Of a stretch of 45,409 bases of DNA, positions 25,428 to 35,163 are shown piece after piece. The translations under genes and the position numbers were made by a program. The DNA is from Bacteroidales bacterium (GTDB taxonomy: Bacteria > Bacteroidota > Bacteroidia > Bacteroidales > UBA10428), in NCBI GenBank assembly GCA_016935435.1, contig JAFGQZ010000025.1:1-45409 (forward strand), written 5' to 3'. Positions within the stretch are counted from its first letter, which is position 1. The number at the start of each line of letters is the position of its first letter. The notes beneath the pieces were generated by a model, which searched no databases, was not told the DNA's origin, and worked only from the letters and a program-made list of their open reading frames with translations.

Positions 25428-27893
25428 TTAATCTTTATAATAAATACGCTTTACCCTTGTTGAAACATTGGTGAGTATTTCGTAGGGTATGGTGCCAATT
25501 TGTTTTGCGAGCCTGGTTACAGGGTTTTGTTCCCCAAAAACAATTACCTGGTCGCCTTCGGCACAGTTAATGCCCGATATGTTTACCATGCACATATCCA
25601 TGCAAATGTCGCCTATAAAGGGCGCTTCGCTGTTGTGTGTAATAACGTGTCCGTTTCCGTTGCCAAACCTGCGATTGAGCCCGTCGGCATAGCCGATAGG
25701 TATAATGGCAATGCGGGTATCTTTTTCGGTGTTGCCACGCCGGTTGTAGCCAATGGTTTCGCCTGCCGGAATGGTTTTTATCTGAGAAATGTGTGTTTTA
25801 AGGGTGCTTACGGGCAAAAGGTTTTTACCGGCCGATGAAATGCCGTGAAGGCCAATGCCCAGCCTAACCATTTCGAAATGTGCGGAAGGAAAACGTTCGA
25901 TGCCTGCTGAATTAAGGATATGCCTTTTGGGCTTAATGTTAAGTCCGCCGCATATTTTAGTATAAATTCTTGCGAAACTGGCCAGTTGATGCCCGGTAAA
26001 TTCGTCGTGCCTGGCATCGTCGCTGGCTGCCAGGTGTGAGAAAACGGCCTTTACCTGTACCGAATTTGTGTTTTTTAGCAAGCCTATGGCTTCGTCAATT
26101 TCTGCTTCCATAAAACCCAGCCGGTGCATGCCGGTGTCGGCTTTCAGGTGGATGGGGTAAGCGCTTGCCTGTAACAATGTGGCTGTTTCGATAAAGCTTT
26201 TAAGGGTGGCAAAACTGTATATTTCTGGTTCAAGGTCGTTCTCAATAATCCGCGCAAAATCTTCCCTGCCGGGCGACATAACCATAATGGGCAGGTTAAT
26301 GCCCGCCTGGCGGAGCTGTATGCCCTCGTCGGTAAAGGCTACTCCTAAATAATCGACTTTTTCGTGTTGAAGGAGCGTGGCAATTTCGTGTGAGCCGCTG
26401 CCATAGGCTAGGGCCTTCACCATTACCATTATGCCAGTGCCGGGAGATAAAAGCGAACGGAAATAATTCAGGTTGCTTAACAGGTTGTTCAGGTTTATTT
26501 CCAGAAGGGTGGTGTGGTTCTTCTCTGCAAGCGCCGTTACCAGGCGCTCAAACTGAAATTTTCGGGCGCCCTTAATGAGTATGGCTTCGTTTGTAAAGTT
26601 TCCGGGCCTGTCTGTCTCCAGAAACTGCTGCGTGGTTTCGAAAAAACTTGATTTTACAAACGAAAATTCTTCGGCCGATTTTAACAGGGCGGGCCCAATG
26701 CCGGTAAAACGGCTTATTTTTGCCTGGTGCACCAGTCGGGCTACTTCGGAGTACAGCTCTTTTTCCGGAATGCCGCTCTGTTGTATGTCCGATAAAATAA
26801 GGTGCTTTTTTCCCTGGGGCTGCTGTAGCAGGTAATCGAGGGCAATGCCCAGTGAGTTTAAATCGGAGTTGTACGCATCGTTGATGAGGGTGCAATGGTT
26901 CATTCCCTTAACCAGTTCCAACCGCATGGCTACCGGCTGAAGTTGTTGCATGGCACGCGATATTTCTTCAAAGCTGAAATTATTGGCTAAAAGAAAATTT
27001 ATTACATGCAGGCTGTTTTCAACGCTTGCCTTGTCGGAAAACTGAATATCGATGCTGGCACATGCCCCTTTGTATTGCAAGTCGATTGTTGTTCCGGCGG
27101 CCCGGGTTTGTACAACCTTAACCAGCATGTCGGCGCTACTGTCGGTTGCCGACCAGCTATGAAATACCGGCTGATTGTTAAATAGGGCTTTCTTAAAACC
27201 ATCGCTGATAATTGGATTGTCGGCACAATAATAAACATGTTTGCAGTTAATAAACAGCTTTAGTTTTTCGTTTATTTTTTCTTCAACCGATTTGAAATTC
27301 TCCTGGTGGGCTTCGCCAATGTTTGTAAATAATCCATGATCGGGGTGGAGAATTGCTTCGAGGTGTTGCATTTCGCCACATTTTGATATGCCGGCTTCGA
27401 AAATGCCCATTTGCGAATTGTTGTTGAGAAGCCATACCGACAGGGGTACCCCAAGTTGCGAATTGTAGCTTTTAGGGCTTCGGGTAACTAAGATTTTTTG
27501 TGCCAGGCATGCCGAAAGCCACTCTTTTACAATGGTTTTTCCATTGCTGCCTGTTATGGCAACTATCGGCACTTTAAACAGCGAGCGGTGGTGTGCTGCA
27601 AGCGACTGAAATGCCGCAATGGTGTCTTTAACCAAAATATAGCCCGAACCTTCTGCTGGCTGATTGGCATAATCTCTTTTATTTATCAGGAAACAGCGTA
27701 CCCCTTTTTGGTACATTTCACCAAGATAATTGTGCCCATCGTGCCTTTCGCCGTCAATGGCAATAAAAAGGGTTTGTTGCGCTTCGGCAATCTTTCGGCT
27801 GTCGGTGGCAATATGGCAAACTTCGAGGGTGCTGTCGCCAAAGGTCTCCCCATGGGTAATTGCGGCTATTTCTTTGAGCGTATAGGTAAGCAT
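25428..27893 (-). CDS. murF-alr: MurF-alanine racemase fusion (UDP-MurNAc-tripeptide:D-Ala-D-Ala ligase / Alr)
   Basis: An 821-residue bifunctional wall-precursor enzyme. Residues about 1-455 are a Mur ligase: an N-terminal UDP-binding domain, an ATP loop TGSNGKT near 115, and NDAYNSDLNSL in the C-terminal part. Residues about 460-821 are a PLP-dependent alanine racemase, with the PLP-binding K493 in MVKALAYGSG and the catalytic Y716 in IGYNRRG. The racemase makes D-Ala, and the ligase half attaches D-Ala-D-Ala to the tripeptide. The fusion is established in Bacteroidota, so it is not a local oddity. The upstream gap to 28092 is divergent. A minus-strand TATTTTTG there (near 28044-28051) may be its promoter. 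Confidence 0.95.
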   Translation of the reverse strand: MLTYTLKEIAAITHGETFGDSTLEVCHIATDSRKIAEAQQTLFIAIDGERHDGHNYLGEMYQKGVRCFLINKRDYANQPAEGSGYILVKDTIAAFQSLAAHHRSLFKVPIVAITGSNGKTIVKEWLSACLAQKILVTRSPKSYNSQLGVPLSVWLLNNNSQMGIFEAGISKCGEMQHLEAILHPDHGLFTNIGEAHQENFKSVEEKINEKLKLFINCKHVYYCADNPIISDGFKKALFNNQPVFHSWSATDSSADMLVKVVQTRAAGTTIDLQYKGACASIDIQFSDKASVENSLHVINFLLANNFSFEEISRAMQQLQPVAMRLELVKGMNHCTLINDAYNSDLNSLGIALDYLLQQPQGKKHLILSDIQQSGIPEKELYSEVARLVHQAKISRFTGIGPALLKSAEEFSFVKSSFFETTQQFLETDRPGNFTNEAILIKGARKFQFERLVTALAEKNHTTLLEINLNNLLSNLNYFRSLLSPGTGIMVMVKALAYGSGSHEIATLLQHEKVDYLGVAFTDEGIQLRQAGINLPIMVMSPGREDFARIIENDLEPEIYSFATLKSFIETATLLQASAYPIHLKADTGMHRLGFMEAEIDEAIGLLKNTNSVQVKAVFSHLAASDDARHDEFTGHQLASFARIYTKICGGLNIKPKRHILNSAGIERFPSAHFEMVRLGIGLHGISSAGKNLLPVSTLKTHISQIKTIPAGETIGYNRRGNTEKDTRIAIIPIGYADGLNRRFGNGNGHVITHNSEAPFIGDICMDMCMVNISGINCAEGDQVIVFGEQNPVTRLAKQIGTIPYEILTNVSTRVKRIYYKD

Positions 27894-28091
27894 TGTTTTG
27901 TTTTTACACAGGTTGATATAATTGTGTCAGGAGGCAGAACAGTATTTTTGTTGAATTGGGGCACACCATAATTAAATTACCGACGTTATTAACTAAATTG
28001 TTTTTCAAACGAATTATTTGCGAATTTTGTATTGAATTAGCACAAAAATATAAAAATGTGCTGCCAAAAGATTGAAAAAGTAATTTATAAT

Positions 28092-28847
28092 ATGATGCAC
28101 TATAAAAATACCGTTGAGGCTGTTTATGTCCAACTTGGGGAATTACAGCAACTTGTTTCGAACATAGGCGCCGACGGAAAGATTTACACCATCGAAGTTG
28201 ATTTGGCAATGGACAAGCTTAGGCATGTTTACGATTTGATGTTTTTGTTAAAAAACGAATCGGTGTTGTCCCCGTTAAAAAATGCAACAACAGAAAGCAA
28301 AGGCAAACCCCTTGCTGAGGATGTCGAAAAAAACGGTTTGCCGGATGGTGTGCAAGTTGTTGAAGAACCTTTGCCGGTAAGGCCTGCCGAAAGTGTCGGG
28401 CAAAAAACTGAGCCGGAGCCCGCACCTGAACCTTCGCCTGAACAGGAATCACTAACTGTAGCAGTCAAAGGTGTCGCCAAAGAAGAAACTGCACAACGAA
28501 CCACAGAGGCAAAAATATTCCTGGGCGATACCTTTAAAAAAGAAAAAACCTCGCTCAACGAAGAATTGTCGCACCAGAAAGTTTCTGGGGATATTGCCAG
28601 CCAGTTAAAGTCGAAGCCAATAACCAGTATTTCGGGGGCAATAGGGCTGAACGAGAAATTCGGGCTCATACAAAACCTTTTCAAAGGCGATAAACAACAA
28701 TACGAAAAAACTATTGGTAGGCTGGATGCCTATGTAAATTACGACGAAGCATTCGGTTTCCTTTCATCGAATTTCGGGTGGGATATGGACAATGCTTATG
28801 TGGAAAGGCTTCTTGAGCTTTTGCGACGAAAACTAATTGCGAAATAA
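28092..28847 (+). CDS. conserved Bacteroidota protein of unknown function, bipartite with acidic/Pro linker
   Basis: About 251 residues from the ATG at 28092 (an adjacent ATG at 28095 and an in-frame ATG at 28056 are alternatives). It has two folded parts. The N-terminal helical segment (about 1-60) is MHYKNTVEAVYVQLGELQQLV and the following region. The C-terminal domain (about 175-251) contains SISGAIGLNEKF, IQNLFKGDKQQYEKT and FGFLSSNFGWDMDNA, ending in a basic helix. Between them lies a long Glu/Pro/Ala/Lys-rich linker likely to be disordered. I recall this C-terminal pattern from uncharacterised Bacteroidetes proteins but know no function. It ends one base before the rsmI start codon, so the two are cotranscribed. 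Confidence 0.75.
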   Translation: MMHYKNTVEAVYVQLGELQQLVSNIGADGKIYTIEVDLAMDKLRHVYDLMFLLKNESVLSPLKNATTESKGKPLAEDVEKNGLPDGVQVVEEPLPVRPAESVGQKTEPEPAPEPSPEQESLTVAVKGVAKEETAQRTTEAKIFLGDTFKKEKTSLNEELSHQKVSGDIASQLKSKPITSISGAIGLNEKFGLIQNLFKGDKQQYEKTIGRLDAYVNYDEAFGFLSSNFGWDMDNAYVERLLELLRRKLIAK

Positions 28848-28848
28848 C

Positions 28849-29538
28849 ATGAGCGGTAAATTGTATGTTGTGCCAACCCCTGTCGGAAACCTCGAAGATA
28901 TTACCCTTAGGGCAATACGCATATTAAAAGAAGCCGATTTAATCCTGGCCGAGGATACCCGTACCTCAGGAAAATTGTTGAAGCATTACGAAATAAGCAC
29001 GCGAACCGAACCTATGCACAAGTTTAACGAACACAAGCGTGTTTCGCATTATGCCGAAATGATTAAAAACGGTGCGGACTTAGCCCTGATTTCCGATGCC
29101 GGTACGCCATCGATATCCGATCCGGGCTTTCTTATTGTGCGCGAATGTGTCGAGAACAATATTGAAGTAGAATGCCTGCCGGGGGCCACAGCATTTGTGC
29201 CTGCCCTTGTTAATTCGGGTTTTCCCTCGGAGCGGTTTGTTTTTGAAGGCTTCCTTCCACAAAAAAAAGGCCGCAACAAACGGTTCGAACAACTTGTGGG
29301 CGAGGAGCGCACAATTATTTTTTACGAATCGCCGTTTCGGCTTGTAAAAACCCTCGAACAACTTGCCGCTTATTTTTCGCCACAGCATGAAGTTTCTGTT
29401 GCCCGCGAGCTTACAAAAATATACGAAGAAAACCAGCGCGGCACACTGGCAGAAGTAATTGCACATTATACCGCCCACCCGCCCAAAGGCGAAATAGTTA
29501 TTGTGTTCAATCCCAGGGTCCAGAACACCGGGCTATAA
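28849..29538 (+). CDS. rsmI: 16S rRNA (cytidine1402-2'-O)-methyltransferase
   Basis: SAM-dependent enzyme of the tetrapyrrole-methylase fold that 2'-O-methylates C1402 in the 16S decoding centre. About 229 residues from ATG 28849, where SGKLYVVPTPVGNLEDITLR is the family N-terminus. The in-frame ATG at 28837 lies inside the preceding gene and is not preferred. Further landmarks are EDTRTSGKLLKHYEI, LISDAGTPSISDPGFLIVR, PGATAFVPALVNSGFPSERFVFEGFLP, and VARELTKIYEE near the C-terminus. One base separates it from the upstream hypothetical gene. Confidence 0.96.
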   Translation: MSGKLYVVPTPVGNLEDITLRAIRILKEADLILAEDTRTSGKLLKHYEISTRTEPMHKFNEHKRVSHYAEMIKNGADLALISDAGTPSISDPGFLIVRECVENNIEVECLPGATAFVPALVNSGFPSERFVFEGFLPQKKGRNKRFEQLVGEERTIIFYESPFRLVKTLEQLAAYFSPQHEVSVARELTKIYEENQRGTLAEVIAHYTAHPPKGEIVIVFNPRVQNTGL

Positions 29539-29561
29539 ATCCGGATGTTTTGAGCATTATT

Positions 29562-30419
29562 TTATTCCGATAATAGCACAATGGCCGTAATGGCCAATAT
29601 CAAACCAATTACAAGAATACTACCGGGCATTACACTGTAAATAATCAGCGAAAGAATTACGGTTATCAGCGGGGAAAGGCCTGTCATTGGCACTACCACA
29701 ATGGCTTTGCCGTACCTAAGCGCGTACACCAGCATAAGGGCGCCCACCGAGTTTAATATATGAATAATGGCAGCAAGGTAAGGCCCTTTGAACGACCAGT
29801 TAACGGGTTGGCTAAAATCGGTCATAAAGAGTGCTGCCGGTATCAGCATAAGGGCAGCAACCATCATATAAAAGAAAATGCTTTCCGATTTCATTGTTTC
29901 GTTTGAAAATTTCATCAGGTAGGCCTGAACGCCCCATAAAATAAAAACAAGCACTGCCAGAATTATCCAGAGGTAACCTTTTGTAAGCCCATTGTTAGGT
30001 TCCTGGTACGACAAAAACAATATACCCGTTAGTGCAAGGGCAATGCCTGTTTTTTGCCGCCGGTTTGCTTTTTCTTTTAATAAGAAAATAGATAAAAAGA
30101 TAGTTACAACCGGAAACAAGGATACGAAAGGAAAAATAATATAGGCCGGGCCTTCCCTTAAGGCCTGAAAAAGAATTAATTGCCCGCCTGCACCCGTAAG
30201 GCCTATTGTTGTGCCAAGTAACACCGAACGTAAATCGGTTTCCAGTTTCCAGTTAATTATTTTTAATGCTACCAGGGCACAGGGTATCATGGTGATGGCC
30301 CATACTATGTATCCCAGGGTTGCCGGAAAACCAGCTTTTTCGGGGGTTTCAATAAATGCGCCCCATACTCCCCAGGCAAATGTTGTTATCAGGGCAAAAA
30401 GCAACCAGAGTTTTTTCAT
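29562..30419 (-). CDS. EamA-family drug/metabolite transporter
   Basis: About 285 residues when started at ATG 30419 (MKKLWLLFALITTFAWGVWG). The frame is open to 30482, but the extra 21 residues are an AT-rich leader translation. Roughly ten hydrophobic segments form two five-helix EamA halves. The second half repeats the pattern of the first and ends with LSLIIYSVMPGSILVIGLILAI. Substrate is unknown; members export amino acids, metabolites or drugs. It converges on rsmI with 23 bases between, and is divergent from susC. Confidence 0.85.
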   Translation of the reverse strand: MKKLWLLFALITTFAWGVWGAFIETPEKAGFPATLGYIVWAITMIPCALVALKIINWKLETDLRSVLLGTTIGLTGAGGQLILFQALREGPAYIIFPFVSLFPVVTIFLSIFLLKEKANRRQKTGIALALTGILFLSYQEPNNGLTKGYLWIILAVLVFILWGVQAYLMKFSNETMKSESIFFYMMVAALMLIPAALFMTDFSQPVNWSFKGPYLAAIIHILNSVGALMLVYALRYGKAIVVVPMTGLSPLITVILSLIIYSVMPGSILVIGLILAITAIVLLSE

Positions 30420-30502
30420 GCGATAAAATATTATATTTAAATTTTCGATAAAGATAATAATAAAACGTAAAATAAAAAGCACTATAAAAAGTTAACGAAA
30501 TC

Positions 30503-30534
30503 TAAACGAAAGTTAAAATAAAACAATATATTTG
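30503..30534 (+). promoter_or_regulatory. susC promoter region with shared TAAACGAAAG box
   Basis: TATATTTG at 30527-30534 is an exact TAnnTTTG match, 47 bases before the susC ATG. Instead of a TTTG -33 element there is TAAACGAAAG at 30503-30512 followed by TTAAA, and a related TTAACGAAA begins 11 bases further upstream (30492-30500). The same TAAACGAAAG lies before the promoter at 36880-36910. The missing -33 together with phased boxes suggests a factor-dependent promoter. Confidence 0.5.
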
Positions 30535-30581
30535 CAAAGAAACCTTACGAAAGGTAATTTTTAACTTTTAACCTATTAAAC

Positions 30582-33500
30582 ATGGTACAAAAATTACTTA
30601 AAAAACCTAAACTGATAGTAATCCTTTTTTTTGGATTGTTTTGTTTTGCTGTTTCTAACGCACAAATTGTGGTGAAAGGAACAGTTTCATCTGCTGCCGA
30701 CAATACCCCGTTGCCCGGTGCTGCCGTGATTGTGTCGGGAACATCGATAGGGGTAATTACCGATATTGATGGAAACTATGAAATTTCGGTTGCCGATACG
30801 AACGCCACCCTTCAATTTTCGTATGTGGGCTTTTTGCCGGAAGAAGTAAAAACCGGAAGGCAGGCCATAGTGAATGTTAGCTTGGTTCAGGACTTGCTGA
30901 GGCTTGACGAGGTAATTGTTACAGCCTATTCCGAGAAATCGAAAACCGAAATTTCGAGTGCTGTAGTTTCCTTAAAAGCCGATGAAATAAATAAAGTTAC
31001 TGTTAACAGTGTTGCCGATATGTTGTCGGGGAAAGTGGCCGGGGTGCAGGTGCAAAATTCCACTGGCCAGCCCGGTTCAGCCGGCGATATTCGCATCAGG
31101 GGCGTAGGTAGTGTTTTTTCGTCGCAAAAACCTCTGGTGGTAGTCGATGGGGTAATCGAAGGATCGTATAGCCCAAACGATATTGAGTCGGTTACTATCT
31201 TAAAAGATGCCGGAGCAACCGGTTTGTATGGCTCCAGGGCAGCATCGGGCGTTATTTTAATTACTACCAAAAGCGGTAAGTCTGGAAAGTCGCTAATTAC
31301 AGCCAAAGTTTCGCATGGTATTAAAAGGCCTGAGTTTGGAAACTTTGCAGTAATGAACAGTGAGGAACTGTTCGACTACCATTCGCAGGTTTTTTCACCT
31401 ACAGTTTTTAAAAGCATACGTCCCAGAAAATTGTTGAACCAGGATTATAATTGGATAGACAATACCTATAAACAATCGCAGCTTACAACGGCCTATCTCT
31501 CGGCAACTGCCGGGAGCGAAAAGTCGAACTATTTCCTGTCGGTCGATTACCTCGACGACAACGGAACGCTAATTACCACCAATTATAAAAGAATGAGCGT
31601 GAAGCTGAAGGTAAAAAACAATCTTGGCGAGAAACTGTCGGTTACTTCCGATATCAGCGGTCAGTTTACCAAAGACCAATATCCGCACTGGACCCTCTCC
31701 CAGGGGGCTTTCAGGCTAATGCCCTGGGATAATCCTTATACTTCCGGCAATGAATTGGTGTATGATGTAAAAAAAGCCGGGTGGTATTCGAATGTGCCTA
31801 ATAACCCTTACCATTCCGTTCAATATAACCGCTATGGCAACTATGGTGTAGGTTCTTCAGGAAATTTCGCCGTAAATTACGTTATTATTAAAGGGTTGTC
31901 GATTAATTCCAGAACTTCGCTGTCGGCTGGTTTTGGAAAATACGAAGAAATAGAATCGCCTCTTTCGTATGAAGGAGAACCAGTTGGGGGAAGAATTTTT
32001 AATTCAATAAATTTTAGCTACTCTTACGGTAACACTACCCTGCTGAAATTCGAAAGAAACTTTGGTATTCACAGCTTTAGCGGCCTGGCCGGTGTCGAAG
32101 GTGGAAAATATATTGTTGAGGCTGGGTACGGGGGCAATGGCAAAGGGATACTTCCCGGACAGGAAGTCCTGGGGGTTTCAGGTTCAATTGAGAAAGCTAC
32201 CGGAAACAAAGCTGAAGTGGCTTCTTTTTCATCTTTAGCCCAGATAAATTACGATTTGTCAAAGAAATATTTCGTTACAGTTTCGGGCAGAAAAGACGGA
32301 TCTTCAAAGTTTTCCCCTAACAATAAATATGGGACTTTCTATTCAGCCTCCGCATCATGGCTTATGAGCAACGAAGATTTTATTAAGCAGTTTTCCTATA
32401 TCAATTATCTAAAAGTTAGGGGAAGCTATGGTGCAATAGGTAACGAAACCTTCCCCGACGATAACTATTACCCTTATTTTCCTGCATTTTCTGCCGGGTA
32501 TGTCTATAACAACCAAACAGCCTACTACCCGTCGAACCCGGGCAATATGAACCTTACGTGGGAAACCAGTTATCCCTTGAACTTTGGTGTCGATTTGGGG
32601 CTTTTCAAAAAGGCTGAAATTAATATTGATTATTACAATATCCACACAAAGGATCTTCTGTTCCAGGATCCATTGCCTTTATCGCAGGGCTTTGACTTTC
32701 AATGGAAAAATGTGGGCGAAATACGCAACAGGGGCATCGAAATCGGGTTGAACGCTACTTTGCTCAATACAAGGGATTTGTCGTGCGACTTTAATTTCAA
32801 TATTTCTTCGAACCAGAATGAACTTGTTAAGCTCTCCGACAAGCCGGGGGTTGAAAATATAATCATTTCTTCATCGAGCCAAAGGCAAATTCTGGAAGTT
32901 GGCAAGCCTGCTTTCGAATGGTATATGCCAAAATGGAAAGGCGTTGACACACAAACCGGAAAACCTTTATGGGAGGTTATTGAATACGATGCTGCATCCG
33001 GCTCTGAAGTGGCCAGGGACACTACATCGGATTATAATTCTGCCACACTTCAGCCGGTTGGTTCCCCTTTCCCGAAATTTAACGGGGGCTTTGGTACGGT
33101 TGTATCTTATAAGGGGTTCTCGTTAAATGTTGCATTCTCGTTTGTTTACGGAAACAAAATTTACCATTATACCCGACAGGAAATCGATAACGACGGGGCT
33201 AATACAAACCTGAATGCCTTTAAACTACAAGATGGCATGTCGCGTTGGGAAAAACCGGGCGATATTGCCACGCACCCGCAACCCAAAATCGGAGGGAACA
33301 GCAATGCACACGAATACTCGTCGCGATACCTCGAAGATGGCAGCTATTTGAGGGTAAGGAATTTAACACTTGGTTACAGCTTGCCGAAAAAAATTGTACA
33401 GAAAATTAAACTGGCCGAATGCACGTTTAACCTTTCTGTAGATAACCTGAAAACCTGGACGAAATTTACCGGCATGGATCCCGATGTGCCGCTCTATCGC

Positions 33501-33587
33501 AGCGATATTTGGACACTGCCGGGCTTATCGTCGTTTAAGTACCCCATTAACAAACAATATTTACTGGGTATCGAAATTAAGTTTTAA
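30582..33587 (+). CDS. susC: SusC/RagA-family TonB-dependent outer membrane transporter
   Basis: A 1001-residue outer membrane transporter that, with its SusD lid, imports oligosaccharides using TonB energy. It has a signal peptide (about 1-27), then a carboxypeptidase-regulatory-like domain (about 28-110, with GTVSSAADNTPLPGAAVIV and DGNYEISV), then the plug with MLSGKVAGVQVQNSTGQPG, IRIRGVGS and LYGSRAASGVILITTK (about 125-235). The remainder is the beta-barrel ending in an aromatic residue (GIEIKF). There is no N-terminal STN signalling domain, so it should not signal to an anti-sigma factor. It is the first gene of the PUL, with susD 16 bases downstream. The gene symbol is the family name, not orthology to the starch system. 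Confidence 0.95.
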   Translation: MVQKLLKKPKLIVILFFGLFCFAVSNAQIVVKGTVSSAADNTPLPGAAVIVSGTSIGVITDIDGNYEISVADTNATLQFSYVGFLPEEVKTGRQAIVNVSLVQDLLRLDEVIVTAYSEKSKTEISSAVVSLKADEINKVTVNSVADMLSGKVAGVQVQNSTGQPGSAGDIRIRGVGSVFSSQKPLVVVDGVIEGSYSPNDIESVTILKDAGATGLYGSRAASGVILITTKSGKSGKSLITAKVSHGIKRPEFGNFAVMNSEELFDYHSQVFSPTVFKSIRPRKLLNQDYNWIDNTYKQSQLTTAYLSATAGSEKSNYFLSVDYLDDNGTLITTNYKRMSVKLKVKNNLGEKLSVTSDISGQFTKDQYPHWTLSQGAFRLMPWDNPYTSGNELVYDVKKAGWYSNVPNNPYHSVQYNRYGNYGVGSSGNFAVNYVIIKGLSINSRTSLSAGFGKYEEIESPLSYEGEPVGGRIFNSINFSYSYGNTTLLKFERNFGIHSFSGLAGVEGGKYIVEAGYGGNGKGILPGQEVLGVSGSIEKATGNKAEVASFSSLAQINYDLSKKYFVTVSGRKDGSSKFSPNNKYGTFYSASASWLMSNEDFIKQFSYINYLKVRGSYGAIGNETFPDDNYYPYFPAFSAGYVYNNQTAYYPSNPGNMNLTWETSYPLNFGVDLGLFKKAEINIDYYNIHTKDLLFQDPLPLSQGFDFQWKNVGEIRNRGIEIGLNATLLNTRDLSCDFNFNISSNQNELVKLSDKPGVENIIISSSSQRQILEVGKPAFEWYMPKWKGVDTQTGKPLWEVIEYDAASGSEVARDTTSDYNSATLQPVGSPFPKFNGGFGTVVSYKGFSLNVAFSFVYGNKIYHYTRQEIDNDGANTNLNAFKLQDGMSRWEKPGDIATHPQPKIGGNSNAHEYSSRYLEDGSYLRVRNLTLGYSLPKKIVQKIKLAECTFNLSVDNLKTWTKFTGMDPDVPLYRSDIWTLPGLSSFKYPINKQYLLGIEIKF

Positions 33588-33603
33588 TTAAAATAGTAAT
33601 ACA

Positions 33604-35133
33604 ATGAAATATTTCAAGATAAACACCAGGATAAATATAGCTAATTCGGTTTCTTTGCTTGTTCTGTTTTGTGTCGTGTTTTGCACGCTGAACAGCTGTG
33701 AAATGGACTTGACACCATATTCCGATGTTACTTCCGAAACTCTTGTTGACAGCGATGAGGGGGTGAAGTTAATGGCAAACGGGTGCCTGATGATGATGAA
33801 AGAACAATTGACAAACGATACCAGGAATATGTATGTGAGGCATTTGTTTCAATTAACCGAATTTCCTTCCGATAATGTAATTATTGTTAAAAGTACCCCC
33901 GACAATTTGTGGTATTCGTTTAACCGCGAGCATATACCCGATCAGTTTAACACCACTTACCTGTGGTACACGGGGTATAAAATAATAATGGAAACAAACC
34001 AGGTTATCAATAAAATAGCAATCGATGAGGCATCGCCGGAGAAGTTGAAACAATATGTTGGCGAGGCGTATTTTTACCGGGCATTGGTATATTTCGATTT
34101 GGCCCGGGTATTCTCTTTCCCGCCTTCGCATGGCACGGAAAAGCCGGGTGTGGTTGTACGTACCACTATCGATGGCGACGACTCTAAGGCCCGCTCTACA
34201 GTTGGCGATACTTACAAACAAATAATTTCCGATTTGCGCATAGCTGCAGGACTATTAAGCATGAGGGACAATTCCAATATAAACGAATCGGCAAAATACG
34301 GCAATAAATGGGCTGCCTACGGGCTTTTGTCGAGGGCGTACCTTTTTACCCAACAATACGATTCAGCTATTTATTTTGCCAACAAGCTAATAAGCGAAGG
34401 GCCTTATAACCTTGAGCCCCGCGAAACTTATATTAATTCGTTCTGGAACAGCAGTTCTTCCGATGAAGGCTTATTTGTAATTTATTACGATAAAACCGAA
34501 GACAAAGGTGGTGCCTCTATTGGTTCGATGTACAATGGTGATGGTGCCGGCTGGGGCGAGGTTTTTCCATCGAAGCCTTATCAAAATCTGGTAGCCAGGT
34601 TTAAAAACGATATCCGAAACCAGTTTATCGATACCATTTTTAGTGGTACCAATGTGGCAAAATACCCGGGCTCGTCGTTCGAAATGTTCTATATCAACAA
34701 ATTCTCGAACCAGGACGGGATAGCCACCCTCAATTCGCCGGCATGTATTCGCCTGTCGGAAGTTTACCTTAACAGGGCCGAGGCTTATGCCCATACCTCG
34801 CAAAACCAGGATGCCCTGAACGATGTAAATACCATTCGCGAAAGGGCAGGGCTTTCTGGTGAAGAATTGGTAACACTTACAAACTTAACCAGCGGGCATG
34901 GTTATGCCGATGTGCTCGATGCCGTATTGACCGAACGCCGCCTTGAACTGGCTTTCGAAGGCCATCGCCGCGACGATCTGTTGAGAAACCAAATCGATTT
35001 AAACCGCAGTTATGTTTCGGCACAGAATATGGACGGCAATACAGATATTTACCCCTATAATGGGCCGCGCCAGGTTTACTTCATTCCCCTGAACGAATTG
35101 ATTTATAACCCAGCCTGCGTGCAGAACGATTAA
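33604..35133 (+). CDS. susD: SusD/RagB-family surface glycan-binding lipoprotein
   Basis: A 509-residue lipoprotein with the signal ending LNSC (Cys32) followed by EMD, an acidic stretch consistent with export to the cell surface. The helical TPR-like scaffold of SusD proteins is visible: QYVGEAYFYRALVYFDLARVF early, KWAAYGLLSRAYLFTQQYDSAIYFA in the middle. The C-terminal part is RLSEVYLNRAEAYAH, NTIRERAGL, and LTERRLELAFEGHRRDDLLR, ending FIPLNELIYNPACVQND. It forms the lid over the SusC pore and selects the imported glycan. It is translationally close to susC (16 bases). Confidence 0.95.
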   Translation: MKYFKINTRINIANSVSLLVLFCVVFCTLNSCEMDLTPYSDVTSETLVDSDEGVKLMANGCLMMMKEQLTNDTRNMYVRHLFQLTEFPSDNVIIVKSTPDNLWYSFNREHIPDQFNTTYLWYTGYKIIMETNQVINKIAIDEASPEKLKQYVGEAYFYRALVYFDLARVFSFPPSHGTEKPGVVVRTTIDGDDSKARSTVGDTYKQIISDLRIAAGLLSMRDNSNINESAKYGNKWAAYGLLSRAYLFTQQYDSAIYFANKLISEGPYNLEPRETYINSFWNSSSSDEGLFVIYYDKTEDKGGASIGSMYNGDGAGWGEVFPSKPYQNLVARFKNDIRNQFIDTIFSGTNVAKYPGSSFEMFYINKFSNQDGIATLNSPACIRLSEVYLNRAEAYAHTSQNQDALNDVNTIRERAGLSGEELVTLTNLTSGHGYADVLDAVLTERRLELAFEGHRRDDLLRNQIDLNRSYVSAQNMDGNTDIYPYNGPRQVYFIPLNELIYNPACVQND

Positions 35134-35163
35134 TCCTATTTCTATGGGGAACCGATCAATAAT

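Noticed and set aside
25428-27893. MurF-Alr fusion as a novelty or assembly error
   Set aside because: The frame is continuous with all motifs in both halves, and this fusion is established in Bacteroidota.
27894-28091. Regulatory RNA or riboswitch between murF-alr and the divergent gene
   Set aside because: The 198 bases are AT-rich with several weak -7-like sequences in both directions, but I find no convincing conserved stem or ligand-type structure.
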